A DNA stretch of 32,720 nucleotides from Chloroflexota bacterium (GTDB lineage Bacteria; Chloroflexota; Dehalococcoidia; Bin125): NCBI GenBank assembly GCA_003228175.2, contig QGNQ01000026.1, forward strand, positions 1 to 32,720, given 5' to 3'. Under the pieces are notes generated by a model. It worked only from the letters and a program-made list of their open reading frames with translations, ran no database searches and was not told where the DNA came from. This document shows, one piece after another, positions 8,018 to 14,984 of the stretch. Both the position numbers and the translations under genes were made by a program. The first letter of the stretch is position 1, and each line of letters begins with the position of its first letter.

Positions 8018-8060
8018 CACGACAAGACGCCGGCCCCCAAGGGACCGGCGTCTTGTCGTG
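8018..8060. terminator. Strong hairpin between convergent genes
   Basis: A perfect 16-bp inverted repeat, CACGACAAGACGCCGG (8018-8033) with its complement (8045-8060), surrounds an 11-base loop. It begins two bases after the stop of the plus-strand membrane-protein gene and lies just beyond the stop of the minus-strand TasA-like gene at 8077. It fits a bidirectional terminator. No clear T-run follows on either strand, so the mechanism may differ from classic intrinsic termination. Confidence 0.7.
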
Positions 8061-8076
8061 TTGCTGGCTACCCGGA

Positions 8077-8691
8077 TTACGGGTTGTTGTCGGTCTGCTC
8101 GGCGTCGAAGGTGAACGTGGCGGTGGTGGAGGCGTTCATGAAGGTGTTGTTCGTCGTGAGCGGCAGCTCGGCCTTGAAGCAGAGGATTTCGCTGGCGGCG
8201 CCGGCAAGCAGGCGGTCGCCGGCGTGGTTGCCCTGTGCAGGGTTGCCGAACAGGCTCAGGGCGAGGGTGCCGGGGCCGTAGATGACCGTGCCGTCTTCTG
8301 AGGAGCAGGGGTTGGCGGTCTTGACGCGGATGGTGACCTGTAGCTGGTCACGCAGGTTCTTGGTGTCGGCGTTGTCGGCCACGGTGGTCATGGCGTAGCG
8401 GAATTGGCTGGCGCCGGAGTTGGTGATGGTCAGGGGCTGGATGGTGGTGTCGCCGGGCAGCATGGCCGTGTAGGTGAAGAAGGCGCTGTCGGGCCCGTCG
8501 TCGATCGAGACGGAGCCGGTGGCGAAGCTGTTCGCGGCGTTGAGCTCTTGGTCGGTGAAGACGGCCAGGGAGTCGGTGACGAAGAGTTCGGCCGCGAGGC
8601 CGGCGGTTGCGGCCAGGACGAGACTCAGTCCGGCCACGATGCCAGCGCTGCCGCTGAAGAGTGCCAGCAATAGAGAGATTCGTTTTCGCAT
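8077..8691 (-). CDS. TasA/camelysin-like fibre protein 1
   Basis: A 204-residue exported protein of the TasA/CalY (camelysin) type, which in Bacillus polymerises into biofilm matrix fibres after cleavage by SipW. It has an MRKR basic start, a long hydrophobic segment to ~34, then the SipW-substrate motif AVFTDQELNAANSFATG (~44-59). It ends in ATFTFDAEQTDNNP, the family's C-terminal signature. Two Cys (C129 in NPCSSEDG, C171 in EILCFKAEL) are shared with the paralogue at 9168 and could form a disulfide; B. subtilis TasA is not built this way as far as I recall. GGAG lies 7 bases before the ATG. A cyclic-di-GMP-I riboswitch precedes it, so expression should respond to that messenger. Confidence 0.85.
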   Translation of the reverse strand: MRKRISLLLALFSGSAGIVAGLSLVLAATAGLAAELFVTDSLAVFTDQELNAANSFATGSVSIDDGPDSAFFTYTAMLPGDTTIQPLTITNSGASQFRYAMTTVADNADTKNLRDQLQVTIRVKTANPCSSEDGTVIYGPGTLALSLFGNPAQGNHAGDRLLAGAASEILCFKAELPLTTNNTFMNASTTATFTFDAEQTDNNP

Positions 8692-8748
8692 TGGTCTTCT
8701 CCGCCTGGGGTGCGCTGCACCCGAGGGACGTCCGTGTGCCCTCGCTCG
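8692..8748 (-). promoter_or_regulatory. Riboswitch expression platform
   Basis: Between the c-di-GMP aptamer and the ATG at 8691 the transcript can form two hairpins: GAGGG/CCCTC with an inner ACG/CGT, and GGGTGC-AGC-GCACCC. These are followed by the GCGGAGAAGACC ribosome-site segment. There is no U-run after either hairpin. Control is therefore more likely by exposing or hiding the ribosome site, or by a Rho-type mechanism, than by a simple intrinsic terminator. This is inference from the sequence alone. Confidence 0.4.
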
Positions 8749-8842
8749 ATCGCGGCGACCCGGCTACCCAGCCCGCCGTGAGGCGGAACGGGGCCCGTGG
8801 CTTTGCGTCCTCCGGTCACCCGAAGTTTGCCGTGAGCGCGAT
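8749..8842 (-). promoter_or_regulatory. Cyclic-di-GMP-I (GEMM-I) riboswitch aptamer
   Basis: Read on the minus strand, this 94-base segment carries the hallmarks of the GEMM-I aptamer. P1 pairs ATCGCG (8842-8837) with CGCGAT (8754-8749). The next element is GGCAAA, then a hairpin CUUCGG-GUGA-CCGGAG with a GNRA tetraloop. The core GGACGCAAAGCC follows (8810-8799). The second arm runs CACGGGCCCCG...GGCGGGCTGGGTAGCCGGG, giving the tetraloop-receptor side and the conserved GGTAGCC-like strand. In this family the RNA binds c-di-GMP between the two arms. It ends 58 bases before the ATG of the TasA-like gene, the expected place for a leader riboswitch. Confidence 0.88.
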
Positions 8843-9167
8843 TCCTTTTCGCTACACCCTGATTGTCGGCAGCCGATCGGAATTCCGTAAGGGGTTGTCC
8901 TAACTGATGTCGGGATTGCTCCTGCCTTCCTTCGGCGCGGGCGTTCGGTGTGTCCCATAGGCCCAGGGCTCATTGGGTGGGGCAGTTGAGGACTCCCGGT
9001 TCGCCTGGACGGGCGGCGCCTGGCTTTCGGCAAATGCACAGGCCGCGTGTGCGGGGGTTTGGGTTGCAAATACAGGGGATTCCCGGACGCCAGCCGACCG
9101 TTGCCTTGCCACGATGGCTGTGGACCAGATGGCCGCTGCGGGTGGCTGATCCGATGGAGCTGTCCTG
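8843..9167. other. Intergenic region between divergent TasA-like genes
   Basis: Together with the riboswitch this makes a 476-base gap. I find no convincing gene in it. The GGAG at 9156-9159 serves the ATG at 9168. The stretch 9028-9150 contains GGCAAA followed by a TGCACA/TGTGCG stem, then TTGCAAATAC and GGACGCCAGCC. These faintly echo GEMM-I elements but lack the intact core, so I do not call a second riboswitch. The upstream part (8843-9000) probably holds promoters for both directions. Confidence 0.4.
8862..8890 (-). promoter_or_regulatory. Weak candidate promoter for the riboswitch transcript
   Basis: On the minus strand, TTACGG (8890-8885) and GACAAT (8867-8862) are 17 bases apart. Transcription would begin roughly 10-15 bases before the aptamer. 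The -10 matches the consensus at four of six positions and the -35 is poor. Position is the main support. Confidence 0.22.
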
Positions 9168-9746
9168 ATGATTCCGTCCATTCGACTACTAATGCCGCTT
9201 GTGCTCGTCGTCATGACGGGCTTGGTGGCCGCGGGCTTTTTCGTTGAAGACAGCTTGGCGATCTTCACGGATCAGGAAGTCAACGCGGCGAACACGATCA
9301 GCGCGGGCAACATCGCTCTGGATGACGCGCCAGATTCGGCCTTTCTAACGGTCAGCAACATGATCCCCGGCGACACGAGTATCAGTTCGGTGACCTTGAC
9401 CAACTCAGGGACCGGGGATTTGCGCTACGCGATGACGACGTCGGCGGACAACACGGACACAAAGAACTTGCGGGACCAGTTGCAGTTGACGATTCGGACG
9501 AAGACGGTGAATCCGTGCTCGTCCGAAGACGGCACGATCATCTACGGCCCCGGCATTCTCTCGTCGGGCGTGTTCGGGAGTGCGGCGCAGGGCGCGGATG
9601 CGGGCGACCGGGCGCTGCTGGCGGCGGCGAACGAGATCCTCTGCTTCAAGGTGGAGTTGCCAATCGCGAGCGCCGATACGTACCAGAACGCGACGACGAC
9701 GGCGACGTTCACGTTCGATGCGGAGCAGACCTCGAACAACCCGTAG
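9168..9746 (+). CDS. TasA/camelysin-like fibre protein 2
   Basis: A 192-residue paralogue of the 8077-8691 product, divergently oriented. A hydrophobic N-terminal segment (~8-24) precedes the SipW-substrate motif AIFTDQEVNAANTISAGN (~31-48). The body shares long runs with the paralogue, including LRDQLQ, NPCSSEDGT and IIYGPG. C117 and C159 are at equivalent positions, and the end is ATFTFDAEQTSNNP. The ATG at 9168 has GGAG 8 bases upstream. It lies 39 bases before the SipW-type peptidase gene, so the two are almost surely co-transcribed, as tasA and sipW are in Bacillus. Likely an extracellular structural fibre subunit. The shorter signal region differs from paralogue 1, and no intact riboswitch is seen upstream. 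Confidence 0.85.
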   Translation: MIPSIRLLMPLVLVVMTGLVAAGFFVEDSLAIFTDQEVNAANTISAGNIALDDAPDSAFLTVSNMIPGDTSISSVTLTNSGTGDLRYAMTTSADNTDTKNLRDQLQLTIRTKTVNPCSSEDGTIIYGPGILSSGVFGSAAQGADAGDRALLAAANEILCFKVELPIASADTYQNATTTATFTFDAEQTSNNP

Positions 9747-9785
9747 GCCTGAGTGGACGCTTGGGCGCCTGCTCTGAGGATCAAC

Positions 9786-10370
9786 ATGCGTCTCGCCGCA
9801 CGGTTCCTGATGCTGGGATTGTTGGTCGCCTTGCTGGGTGTGGTGGGGCTGGCGGCGATCCCGCATCTGCGGGGACTGGACACGACGGTGGCGATGGGTG
9901 GCAGCATGGAGCCGCTGATCTCTCGCGGGTCGCTGGTGATCGCGAAGCGGCTCGGTCCTGCGGCGGTCGAGGCCGGCGATGTGATCGTCTACATCCGGGG
10001 GACGGATCCGGGGGTCCGCGTCACGCACCGTGTGGTGAGTGTCCTAGAGACGGACGAGGGGCCGGTCCTGCAGACCAAGGGGGATGCGAATCGGTCGATC
10101 GATGCGCAGCTACTGACGTTCGATCAGCCGGTGTCACGGGTGGAGTTCTCCGTGCCGTACGTGGGGTATGTGATCTCGCTGGCGCGCACGGTGACGGGCA
10201 AGATTCTGCTGATCGGGTTACCCATCGTGCTGTTCGTGGTGCTGCGGATGCGTGAGCGGTCGCGCGCGACGCTCGTCAGGGGCGTCGCCGTGGCGGCCGC
10301 GACGAGTCTGCCCGCACACCTGTCGCCGCTGAGGCGGGATCCGCGACAGGCGGCGTTGATTCGCGAATAG
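9786..10370 (+). CDS. sipW: SipW-type signal peptidase I
   Basis: A 194-residue membrane signal peptidase of the ER/SipW type. It has an N-terminal helix (~7-25), the nucleophile in MGGSMEPLISRGSLV (S40), and then VTHRVV with H81 where ordinary bacterial enzymes have the general-base Lys. TKGDAN supplies the acidic residue D100. A second helix (~139-153, ILLIGLPIVLFVVL) is followed by a basic tail. In Bacillus, SipW cleaves TasA and TapA. Here it follows a TasA-like gene by 39 bases, and the substrate motif is also found in the 8077 and probably the 5568 products. GAGGA at 9776-9780 supports ATG 9786 over the upstream in-frame GTG at 9753. Confidence 0.88.
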   Translation: MRLAARFLMLGLLVALLGVVGLAAIPHLRGLDTTVAMGGSMEPLISRGSLVIAKRLGPAAVEAGDVIVYIRGTDPGVRVTHRVVSVLETDEGPVLQTKGDANRSIDAQLLTFDQPVSRVEFSVPYVGYVISLARTVTGKILLIGLPIVLFVVLRMRERSRATLVRGVAVAAATSLPAHLSPLRRDPRQAALIRE

Positions 10371-10430
10371 GGGCTCAGCGAGCCGGGTTCAGCAAGCAGG
10401 GCTGGGCCTGTGGGCGCGATCTGGCGAGCA

Positions 10431-11186
10431 TTAGCGCATGACGCCGGGCATGCCGCCATCGACGACCATGACTTGGCCGGTGATTGATGTGGACGTGACG
10501 TAGGTCATGACCTGCTCGGCGATGTCTTCGACCTCACCGACCCGACCGAGTACGGCCTGGCGGCGCGCGCCTGCGGAGACCGCGTCCGGCAGGCGTTTGG
10601 CCATGCGCGTGTCCTCGACGAGGCCGGGGGCGACGCAGTTCACGGCCACCTCCGGCGCCATCGCGACGGCGAGGCAGCGGGTGAGGTGGTTGAGCCCGGC
10701 CTTGCTGGAGGAGTAGGCGATGCTGCTGCTGCCGGGGGCGATACCGCCAGCGGAGGAGATGTTGACGATGTGGCCGCCGCCGTCCGCCTTGAGCAGCGTC
10801 GCGGCGGCACGCGCGAGGAGGAAGGGGGCGCGCAGATTAGTCTCGAGCACCCGGTCCCAGATGTCCGAGGTCAGATCGTCGAGCTGGGGGAAGGGGATGC
10901 CGATGTTCCAGGCGGCGTTGTTGACCAGGATGTCGAGCTGCCCCGGATCGGCGGCGATGGCGGCGATGCAGGCCTCGATCGCGGCGGGGTCGCGTTGATC
11001 GAGTTGCAGGGCGCCGGCGGTGCCGCCGGCGGCTTCGACGTCGGACGCGGTTTCGGCGGCGGCTTGCGCTTGGCCGATGTAGGTGACGATGACGTGCGCG
11101 CCGGCGGCGCCCAAGCGTCGGGCGATGGTGCCGCCGATGTCGCCGGAGCCGCCGGTGACGAGTGCGACTTTGCCGGAGAGTTGCAT
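10431..11186 (-). CDS. Short-chain dehydrogenase/reductase (FabG-like)
   Basis: A 251-residue classical SDR that oxidises or reduces an alcohol/ketone with NAD(P). TGGSGDIG (11-18) binds the cofactor, and NNAAWN (89-94) is the structural NNA motif. NISSAGG supplies the catalytic Ser (~144-145) and YSSSK gives Y158 and K162. The C-terminus VMVVDGGMPGVMR fits the family. A near-perfect GGAGGTC ribosome site precedes ATG 11186. It lies 54 bases after the crotonase gene on the same strand, which suggests a shared transcript for handling a hydroxyacyl or hydroxy-acid intermediate. Confidence 0.92.
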   Translation of the reverse strand: MQLSGKVALVTGGSGDIGGTIARRLGAAGAHVIVTYIGQAQAAAETASDVEAAGGTAGALQLDQRDPAAIEACIAAIAADPGQLDILVNNAAWNIGIPFPQLDDLTSDIWDRVLETNLRAPFLLARAAATLLKADGGGHIVNISSAGGIAPGSSSIAYSSSKAGLNHLTRCLAVAMAPEVAVNCVAPGLVEDTRMAKRLPDAVSAGARRQAVLGRVGEVEDIAEQVMTYVTSTSITGQVMVVDGGMPGVMR

Positions 11187-11240
11187 GATTTCAGACCTCC
11201 TGCCGGAACGGTCCGCGTCGTGCTGCGGTCAGCCGGGGCG

Positions 11241-12173
11241 CTAGGCCCCGTAGCCGGACGATCCGGGTTTGCTGCTGTGGGAGGCGGCAACGGGCCGATT
11301 CTGCGGGGCGGAGTCGTAGGCGCCGCGGAAGTCCTTGAAGGGGCCGTCGCGCCACTCCAGGGCGGCCTTGAGGCCCTCTTCCTTCATCCGGGTGCTGAAC
11401 TCCGCGGCGGCCGGCCGGTAGGAGCTGAGGCCCTGGATCTCGGTGCCGGACCAGAGGCCGGTGCGAATCCCCATCACCTCGTACTGCCGGTTCACGGCGC
11501 GCTTGCTGTACATAAGCATGTCGTTGTCGACGTTGGCCATGCGACGGGCGAAGCCCTCGGTGAAAGTGGCGAGATCGTCGGCGGGGATGGCGTAGTTGGC
11601 CCAGCCGAGCTCCGTCATCTTGGCGCCGCTGAAACTGTCGCCGATGTAGGCGAATTCGCGGGCCTTGGCCATGGGCAGGTGCCAGGGCGACCAGATCATG
11701 TCCATGGTGGTCATAGCGCGCACAGGCGGGTAGCCGATCTGGGCGTCCTCGGCGACGATGCGGAAGTCGCAGATGGTGGCGAGCTCGGTGCCGCCGGCCA
11801 GGCAGTAGCCGTGGACTTGGGCGACGACCGGCTTGGCGAGCTCCCAGATGACCCAGTTCGTCTGGGTGACGTGCCGGGCCCACTCCATGGGGCCGGGGTG
11901 GGTGGAGCCGGCGTCCGGGAGCAGTGAGCGCGGGTGGACGTACTGGCTGTCGGGGCTGGCTTCGCGGGTCTGGAGGTCGTAGCCGGCGCTGAAGGCGCGG
12001 CCTTCGGAGCGGAGGATGATGACGCCGACCTCCGGGGTGGCTTCGGCCTCCTTCATGGCGTGGATCATCTCGCCGCGCAGGTTGTTGCTGAGCGCGTTCA
12101 GCTTCTCGGGACGGTTGAGCGTGATGAACGCCAAACGACCGTCGGTCTCGTACTTGATGTCTTCGTAGGTCAT
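11241..12173 (-). CDS. Enoyl-CoA hydratase/isomerase family (crotonase fold)
   Basis: A 310-residue crotonase-superfamily protein acting on acyl-CoA thioesters. NRPEKLNALS (20-29) and FSAGYDL (61-67) form the first half of the oxyanion hole. GYCLAGGTELA (122-132) provides the second half and the acid E130, equivalent to hydratase Glu144. The region that usually carries the second catalytic Glu reads AQIGYPPV (~144-151), with Pro instead of Glu. Simple syn-hydration of enoyl-CoA is therefore doubtful, and an isomerase, lyase or hydrolase role is possible. The protein is ~50 residues longer than typical hydratases, mostly at the C-terminus. GAGGAGAG precedes the ATG. It leads the SDR gene downstream. 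Confidence 0.88.
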   Translation of the reverse strand: MTYEDIKYETDGRLAFITLNRPEKLNALSNNLRGEMIHAMKEAEATPEVGVIILRSEGRAFSAGYDLQTREASPDSQYVHPRSLLPDAGSTHPGPMEWARHVTQTNWVIWELAKPVVAQVHGYCLAGGTELATICDFRIVAEDAQIGYPPVRAMTTMDMIWSPWHLPMAKAREFAYIGDSFSGAKMTELGWANYAIPADDLATFTEGFARRMANVDNDMLMYSKRAVNRQYEVMGIRTGLWSGTEIQGLSSYRPAAAEFSTRMKEEGLKAALEWRDGPFKDFRGAYDSAPQNRPVAASHSSKPGSSGYGA

Positions 12174-12383
12174 GCGGTGACTCTCCTCTGCTTCGGCGGG
12201 CAGGCTACTCCGCCGTCGCGCTTACGCGAAGCTCGCATCCAACAGCGGGTGCGCCGCCGAGGATTGGGCGTCGCGAGGGAATCCCCCGCGGGGGCGCGGC
12301 ACGTAGAGTCGCAAGAGGCACTTCGGCGGTGTCCGGAGGAGCCTGCGAGAGAACGCGGACGGGTCGGCGACGAAAGAGGGACG

Positions 12384-13781
12384 ATGATTCCCCAGCTTGG
12401 GCTACCGAGGCGGACTCCGCGGCGCGCATCGATTTTCGCGATTCTGGTGGCGGCCGTGCTGGTGCTGGCTGCCTGTGGTGATGGGGATGTGGGAGACGAG
12501 GCTGATGCGTTGGGGGCCGTCCAGCAATCCGCGGATGAGGGCAGCGTTGCCGATACCGACCCGGCCGCGGACTCCGCGCCCGCGGTGCCGTCAGGAACGG
12601 AAGATGCGGAGCAGGACTCCAACCTTGCGGACATGGTTCCTGTGGGTGGTGGCGGCGGCGAGCTGAGCATGGGGGCGAACGCGCTGGGCGACGGTTCCAC
12701 GACGGTGGGTGTCGCGCAGGGGCTGGTGGACATTCAGCCCGGAGCGGTGGTGGTCTGGTCGGCGTACCGGCTGGAGCTTGGGGAGCATGATCTCGTGGAG
12801 GGGACGGGCGCGTCGGGCTTCCTCTATGTCGTGGCGGGGAACGTGGCGGCGGTCGCGGGCGAGTTGGAGCGCGCGCTGGTGGCGCAGGAGGGCGTGCTGG
12901 TCAACGCGGGGGTGCCTTTTAGCCTGCGCGCTGTGGGCGGACCGGCGACGGTGTGGGACATCCGCCTGCGGACGCCCATGGTGGTGGGTCCGCCTGACTA
13001 CGCTCCGGACGCGGAGGCCGCGTGGCGCAGTGAGCCGCTGCGGGGCATCCCCGCCCTGCCGCTTGCGGTGATGGCGCTGGTGACGGTGCCGCCCGGGGGC
13101 GAGACGACCGTGCACACGCACCCCGGTCCGGAGTTTATCGTGGTGACGGCGGGGCAGATCGACTATCAGAACGCGTTCAAGGACGCGCCGGCGGCGGGGG
13201 TGGGCACGACCGAGACGATCGCGGCCGGAGTGGCGGTGCAGAAGCGCAATCGCTTCGAGGCGGACGGGGTGTTCCTCTCGCTGTTCCTGCTGGACGCGGG
13301 ACAGCCGTTCGCGTCCGCGTCACGCTTCGACGGTGGCGAGGAGGCAGAGGACGGGGAGGCGAACCTGGCGGCGCTGGCGAACGGCGGGCGCGTCGTGGAG
13401 GTGAGTTCGGCATTTGGGGGGGCGGGACTCGACGAGACGTGGGGCGGCAATAGTGCGATCGATGGCGACCCTTCGACACAGTGGTCGTCGGCGGGGGACG
13501 GGGACGAGGCGTGGATCGAGATTGCGCTGGCCGAGCGAACGCGGCTGACGCGGATCGGTTTCTGGACGCGGACGATGGGGACATCAGCGGAGATCCGCAG
13601 CTTCCACGTGGTCGCGGAGGACGGGTCGACGTACGGGCCGTTTGCGCTGTCGGGCCCAACAGACATCGCGTATTTCGATGTGGACTTTACGGCGCAGCGG
13701 CTGCGCTTCGAGGCGGTGGCGACGAGCACGGGGAACACGGGCGCGGTGGAGATTGAGGTCTATGGGACGCCGGGCGGTTAA
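12384..13781 (+). CDS. Lipoprotein with two cupin-like domains and a discoidin domain
   Basis: A 465-residue exported lipoprotein. A basic start and hydrophobic helix end in the lipobox LAAC (C31), followed by a ~70-residue acidic, low-complexity linker. Residues ~110-197 look like a cupin barrel without obvious metal His. Residues ~228-312 form a second cupin with HTHPGPE (H244, H246, E250), a likely metal site. Residues ~336-463 resemble an F5/8 type C (discoidin) carbohydrate/lipid-binding domain (NSAIDGDPSTQWSS). ATG 12384 was chosen for the signal peptide and the AAAGAGGG just upstream, though the spacing is tight. The longer upstream frame runs antisense through the crotonase gene and is ignored. 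It probably binds or modifies a ligand at the cell surface. The combination is unusual. Confidence 0.8.
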   Translation: MIPQLGLPRRTPRRASIFAILVAAVLVLAACGDGDVGDEADALGAVQQSADEGSVADTDPAADSAPAVPSGTEDAEQDSNLADMVPVGGGGGELSMGANALGDGSTTVGVAQGLVDIQPGAVVVWSAYRLELGEHDLVEGTGASGFLYVVAGNVAAVAGELERALVAQEGVLVNAGVPFSLRAVGGPATVWDIRLRTPMVVGPPDYAPDAEAAWRSEPLRGIPALPLAVMALVTVPPGGETTVHTHPGPEFIVVTAGQIDYQNAFKDAPAAGVGTTETIAAGVAVQKRNRFEADGVFLSLFLLDAGQPFASASRFDGGEEAEDGEANLAALANGGRVVEVSSAFGGAGLDETWGGNSAIDGDPSTQWSSAGDGDEAWIEIALAERTRLTRIGFWTRTMGTSAEIRSFHVVAEDGSTYGPFALSGPTDIAYFDVDFTAQRLRFEAVATSTGNTGAVEIEVYGTPGG

Positions 13782-13853
13782 GTTGGACGCGGGTTGATCG
13801 ATGGCCTGTGCGAGGGGGCTGGGGTTCGTTCGCTGGGGTTTGTCGGCTGGGGG

Positions 13854-14834
13854 CTAGGTGGCTTGGGCGATGCGCTGTCGCAGCGTGTCGGCGCTGATCG
13901 CGCCGACACTGAGACCGTCCCGGACGATCTCGTTGGCCGCCTGCTGCATGACGCGATTGGCCGGTGTGCGGACGCCATGCAGGCGTCCGAGTTGGACGAT
14001 CTCACCGTTGAGGTAGTCGGCCTCGATGTCGCCGGTGCCGCGCAAGACGCTCTGTAGGGACGAGCCGCCGTGTCGCTCGAAGCCGGGGACGTCGCTGACA
14101 ACGATGCCGCGCTCTCGCCGGACGCGCGCCTCCTCAGCGCCTGTCGAGTCGATGCCGGCGGCGGCGTAGCAGGCGACGGCCTCCTCTCGCATGAGGCGGC
14201 GGAGGTCGTCTGGGCTGTCGCCGGCGGCGGCCTGCAAGGCGTTGCCGAGGTTGGTGACCAGCTTGCCGTATTTCTGGCGCATGACCGCAGGGTCTGGTTC
14301 GGCGCTGAAGCCGGCGTGGGCGAGGGCGGCGGTGACCTGGGTGATGGTGGCGTCGACGCCGCTGGGGTAGCGGCCCGCGTCGAGAATGCCGCCGGCGCCC
14401 TCGCCAAACGTGACGACTTCCCCCGGTTGCAGATGCTCGGCGGGGAGGTAGACGACCATGGCGTAGACGTTCTGGAAGCGTCGCAGGGCCATGCGCTCGT
14501 TAGCGACACCGTTCTGGCAGCAGATCACGGGGAGCGTGTCGCCGATCGCGGCGGGGACGGCGGCGGCGAGATCACGCAAGGCGGACTCGGTGTGCTGCGT
14601 CTTCATGCTGAGGAGGACGACGTCGCCGTCGCGGAGGTGCGCTTGGGCGGGCCCGCCGACGGCGGGGATCTGGAGTGTCTCGTCGAGCGAGGGTGTGACG
14701 AAGTGGAGGCCGTCGCGCTGGATGGCCTGTAGGTGATCGCCACGGGCGATTAGCAGCACGTCGTATCCGGCGCGAAAGAGTCGTGCGCCGACGGTGCCGC
14801 CGATTCCGCCCGCGCCGTAGATCACGAATCGCAC
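13854..14834 (-). CDS. 2-dehydropantoate 2-reductase family (ApbA/PanE-like)
   Basis: A 326-residue NADP-dependent ketopantoate-reductase family protein. GAGGIGG (7-13) is the dinucleotide motif, and LLSMKTQHT places K78 where the family binds the cofactor/substrate. RQKYGKLVTNLGNAL gives the catalytic Lys (K188/K191 region), and DIEADYLNGEIV carries the conserved acidic residue. The start is GTG 14834 with GAGGG 6 bases upstream. Many genomes carry several such paralogues that reduce other 2-oxoacids, so pantothenate synthesis cannot be assumed. It stands alone on the minus strand, divergent from the FAD/Fe-S oxidoreductase. No pan genes are visible nearby. Confidence 0.88.
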   Translation of the reverse strand: MRFVIYGAGGIGGTVGARLFRAGYDVLLIARGDHLQAIQRDGLHFVTPSLDETLQIPAVGGPAQAHLRDGDVVLLSMKTQHTESALRDLAAAVPAAIGDTLPVICCQNGVANERMALRRFQNVYAMVVYLPAEHLQPGEVVTFGEGAGGILDAGRYPSGVDATITQVTAALAHAGFSAEPDPAVMRQKYGKLVTNLGNALQAAAGDSPDDLRRLMREEAVACYAAAGIDSTGAEEARVRRERGIVVSDVPGFERHGGSSLQSVLRGTGDIEADYLNGEIVQLGRLHGVRTPANRVMQQAANEIVRDGLSVGAISADTLRQRIAQAT

Positions 14835-14984
14835 GACTGTCCCTCAGTTTCCGCCGACCATTGGGCAGGGTAGCGGGCGTGCCGCTGGGCGTCGGCGTGG
14901 GTGGACCGGTGTGTACGGACGGGGCGCGGGCGACGGCGTACTGTGATGGCACAAAAATGCTTCGGTATGTGGGGGTCGCGATCG

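Noticed and set aside
9028-9150. A second full GEMM-I riboswitch call
   Set aside because: The GGACGCAAAGCC core is not intact and P1 could not be drawn; kept only as a weak finding.
10371-10430. Terminator after sipW
   Set aside because: Only a 5-bp GGCTC/GAGCC hairpin and no T-run; too weak to call.
11934-12383. N-terminal extension of the lipoprotein frame
   Set aside because: It is antisense to the well-supported crotonase gene; a proper lipoprotein signal peptide starts at 12384.
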